Shown piece after piece: positions 62,806 through 64,000 of a stretch of DNA of 64,000 nucleotides (position 1 is its first letter; each line of letters opens with the position of its first letter). Origin of the DNA: an uncultured SAR86 cluster bacterium. GTDB taxonomy: Bacteria > Pseudomonadota > Gammaproteobacteria > Magnimaribacterales > D2472. The translations under genes and the position numbers were made by a program. The notes beneath the pieces are model-generated. The model searched no databases and was not told where the DNA came from. It was given only the letters and a program-made list of their open reading frames with translations. The stretch covers positions 1 to 64,000 of the forward strand of contig CABXFU010000006.1 in assembly GCA_902511575.1 (NCBI GenBank). Reading direction: 5' to 3'.

Positions 62806-63761
62806 TTTTGTTGATTGATAAATTTAAGTATAGAAAACGATATCTTTTCAACTTCTGCCAAAGGTTCAAAATATGGAGAAGGGGATTCAATTTTTGAAAT
62901 ATCTATCCCTCCCTTTTTGTTAAATATGCTGACTACACCAACTCGCTTAGTACTAACCAATTCATTCATCGATTCTCTTATTTTTTTAGCTCCAAAAATC
63001 CGTCTATATTTTGGACTCTCTATTTGTATTAAATAGGTTTGACCCTTTGCAGAAAGCGCCTCAAACACAAGATTTGAACTATCGGGGGTAACAAACTTTA
63101 ATGAAGATCTATTTAGGCTATCTTGAAATGTATCAGACTCAGCTGAATTTAAATCAATGAACTGTACATTAGAATAATTATTCAGCCCACCTATTAATTT
63201 TAGGTTGAGGGCATCAGGTGTTCTGCGAGAATTATAAATTTTAAACTCATGCTTTGAATGCACACTTAAAATATAATGAAGTTGCTTCAGTAAAATTCCT
63301 TCATCAAATTTATAATGCTTGCTTGGGCCTCCAATAGCTATTATTGCCTTATTTTCATCTACAGGATGGTGAGATATTGCTGCTAGAGAGCCTTGAAATG
63401 GAATAACATTTTTAGGAAGACGTCTTCTACGAAAATCATGTTCTGGAGCTACAATCAAATCAAAAGAATTAAGTTTATAGCTAGGACGAAGTACAGCTAT
63501 TGAAAATACATCCTTGGTAGTATTTTTTGTTAAGTATTTCTTTGCCTGAAGAATTTTTGAATAGACATCATGACCTGCGCCTATAAGTATTGATGGCCCA
63601 TCTAATTGATTCTCATTAGCTAACATATCTGAAAAACCTTCATGATTTGGGTACTTGATGGGGGTGATCGAGAGCTCTATCTCTTTTTTAAGCTGATCTA
63701 AAAGAGCCTGGACTTGTTTTAGATGTCCAGTCTTTGAATCTTGAAACCAGTAAACGTTCAT
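62802..63761 (-). CDS. ELM1-family glycosyltransferase-like protein
   Basis: The 319-residue protein belongs to the ELM1 (mitochondrial fission protein-like) family found in many proteobacteria, and which resembles GT-B glycosyltransferases. Features include WFQDSKTGHLKQVQAL, SILIGAGHDVYSKIL, VAPEHDFRRRRLP and AIGGPSKHYKF. In bacteria such genes often lie in LPS or heptose loci, as here with the GT4 gene. Function is inferred; it overlaps that gene by four bases. Confidence 0.82.
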   Translation of the reverse strand: MNVYWFQDSKTGHLKQVQALLDQLKKEIELSITPIKYPNHEGFSDMLANENQLDGPSILIGAGHDVYSKILQAKKYLTKNTTKDVFSIAVLRPSYKLNSFDLIVAPEHDFRRRRLPKNVIPFQGSLAAISHHPVDENKAIIAIGGPSKHYKFDEGILLKQLHYILSVHSKHEFKIYNSRRTPDALNLKLIGGLNNYSNVQFIDLNSAESDTFQDSLNRSSLKFVTPDSSNLVFEALSAKGQTYLIQIESPKYRRIFGAKKIRESMNELVSTKRVGVVSIFNKKGGIDISKIESPSPYFEPLAEVEKISFSILKFINQQK

Positions 63762-63847
63762 TAAATTTTTACTTATAATTTGTTATGTTTAAAATACCCT
63801 GTCTATGAAGTCTTGTGAAGGAAATACATCTATAAAATACTCTTAAA

Positions 63848-64000
63848 ATGAATGTTCAAAACTCTAATCATCAAATTGCCATGGATCTTATTTCTCAATA
63901 TGGTAAAGATGCTGAATCTATAGCCATGTTGAGAGCTGCTGAATACGCAGCCAATCTAAACACTGAGGAGTGGCTTATTTGGGAGGATGTCATCAAAGAG
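63848..64000 (+). CDS. 5' end of a small unidentified gene (truncated by window edge)
   Basis: An open frame starts at an ATG and continues for 51 codons without stop to the edge. It encodes a hydrophilic, helix-rich N-terminus with DLISQYGKDAESIAMLRAAEYA. No clear ribosome site is seen and I do not recognise it. It is divergent from the ELM1-like gene over an 86-base gap. Confidence 0.5.
   Translation, partial: MNVQNSNHQIAMDLISQYGKDAESIAMLRAAEYAANLNTEEWLIWEDVIKE

Noticed and set aside
1-64000. CRISPR array or intact insertion sequence
   Set aside because: No regularly spaced repeat series, no transposase and no terminal inverted repeats were seen when reading the window.

Overview
The window is a 64 kb stretch of an AT-rich, gene-dense genome with short intergenic gaps and many 1-55 base overlaps between neighbouring genes. 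The conserved run tig-clpP-clpX-lon-hup-ppiD, together with fabI, mltD, rnhA/dnaQ/gltX, several lipoproteins and four TonB-dependent receptors, points to a Gram-negative gammaproteobacterium. The many large TonB-dependent receptors, low GC and compact layout resemble streamlined marine groups such as SAR86. That placement is inference and no marker was compared.

Layout. 0-5.1 kb: a flippase-like membrane protein, tRNA-Pro(UGG), tRNA-Arg(UCU), trhO, a GST-like protein, glutamate dehydrogenase and tRNA-His(GUG). 5.1-13.8 kb: the protein-quality-control block tig, clpP, clpX, lon, hup and ppiD, followed by convergent fabI. 14-23.5 kb: two large TonB receptors, then a peptide ABC importer (oppA, oppB, oppC) without ATPase genes. 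23.5-27.7 kb: mltD, then the overlapping set rnhA-dnaQ-gltX. 27.7-39.9 kb: a minus-strand operon (hydrolase-like protein, DASS symporter, gamma-glutamyltransferase, EthD protein), a third large TonB receptor divergent from a LysR regulator, an M20 amidohydrolase, a thiolase-like protein and a TauD/TfdA dioxygenase.

40-44 kb is the accessory region. The 3' 45 bases of tRNA-Ala(GGC) are repeated exactly 1.9 kb downstream. The repeats enclose two genes I do not recognise and two copies of a 24-base repeat, but no integrase. This looks like a minimal tRNA-integrated element that would depend on a recombinase supplied from elsewhere. Next to it are a Kdo-kinase-like gene and a glycosyltransferase whose arginine codon use differs from the rest of the window.

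44-57 kb: a short alternative oxidase, alanine dehydrogenase, an FadH-like flavoenzyme, a SnoaL-like protein, thymidine kinase, and an oxygenase group (Rieske oxygenase, acetoacetate-decarboxylase-like protein, SDR, P450) followed by a fourth TonB receptor and a glutaryl-CoA-dehydrogenase-like enzyme. 57-64 kb: a DDN/F420-type reductase-like protein overlapping a MacAB-like efflux operon, then three envelope glycosylation genes and a truncated gene at the edge.

The working picture is a heterotroph that takes up peptides and larger organic compounds through TonB receptors and processes them with peptidases, symporters and oxygenases. The best candidates for something undescribed are the tRNA-Ala element and its two cargo genes.
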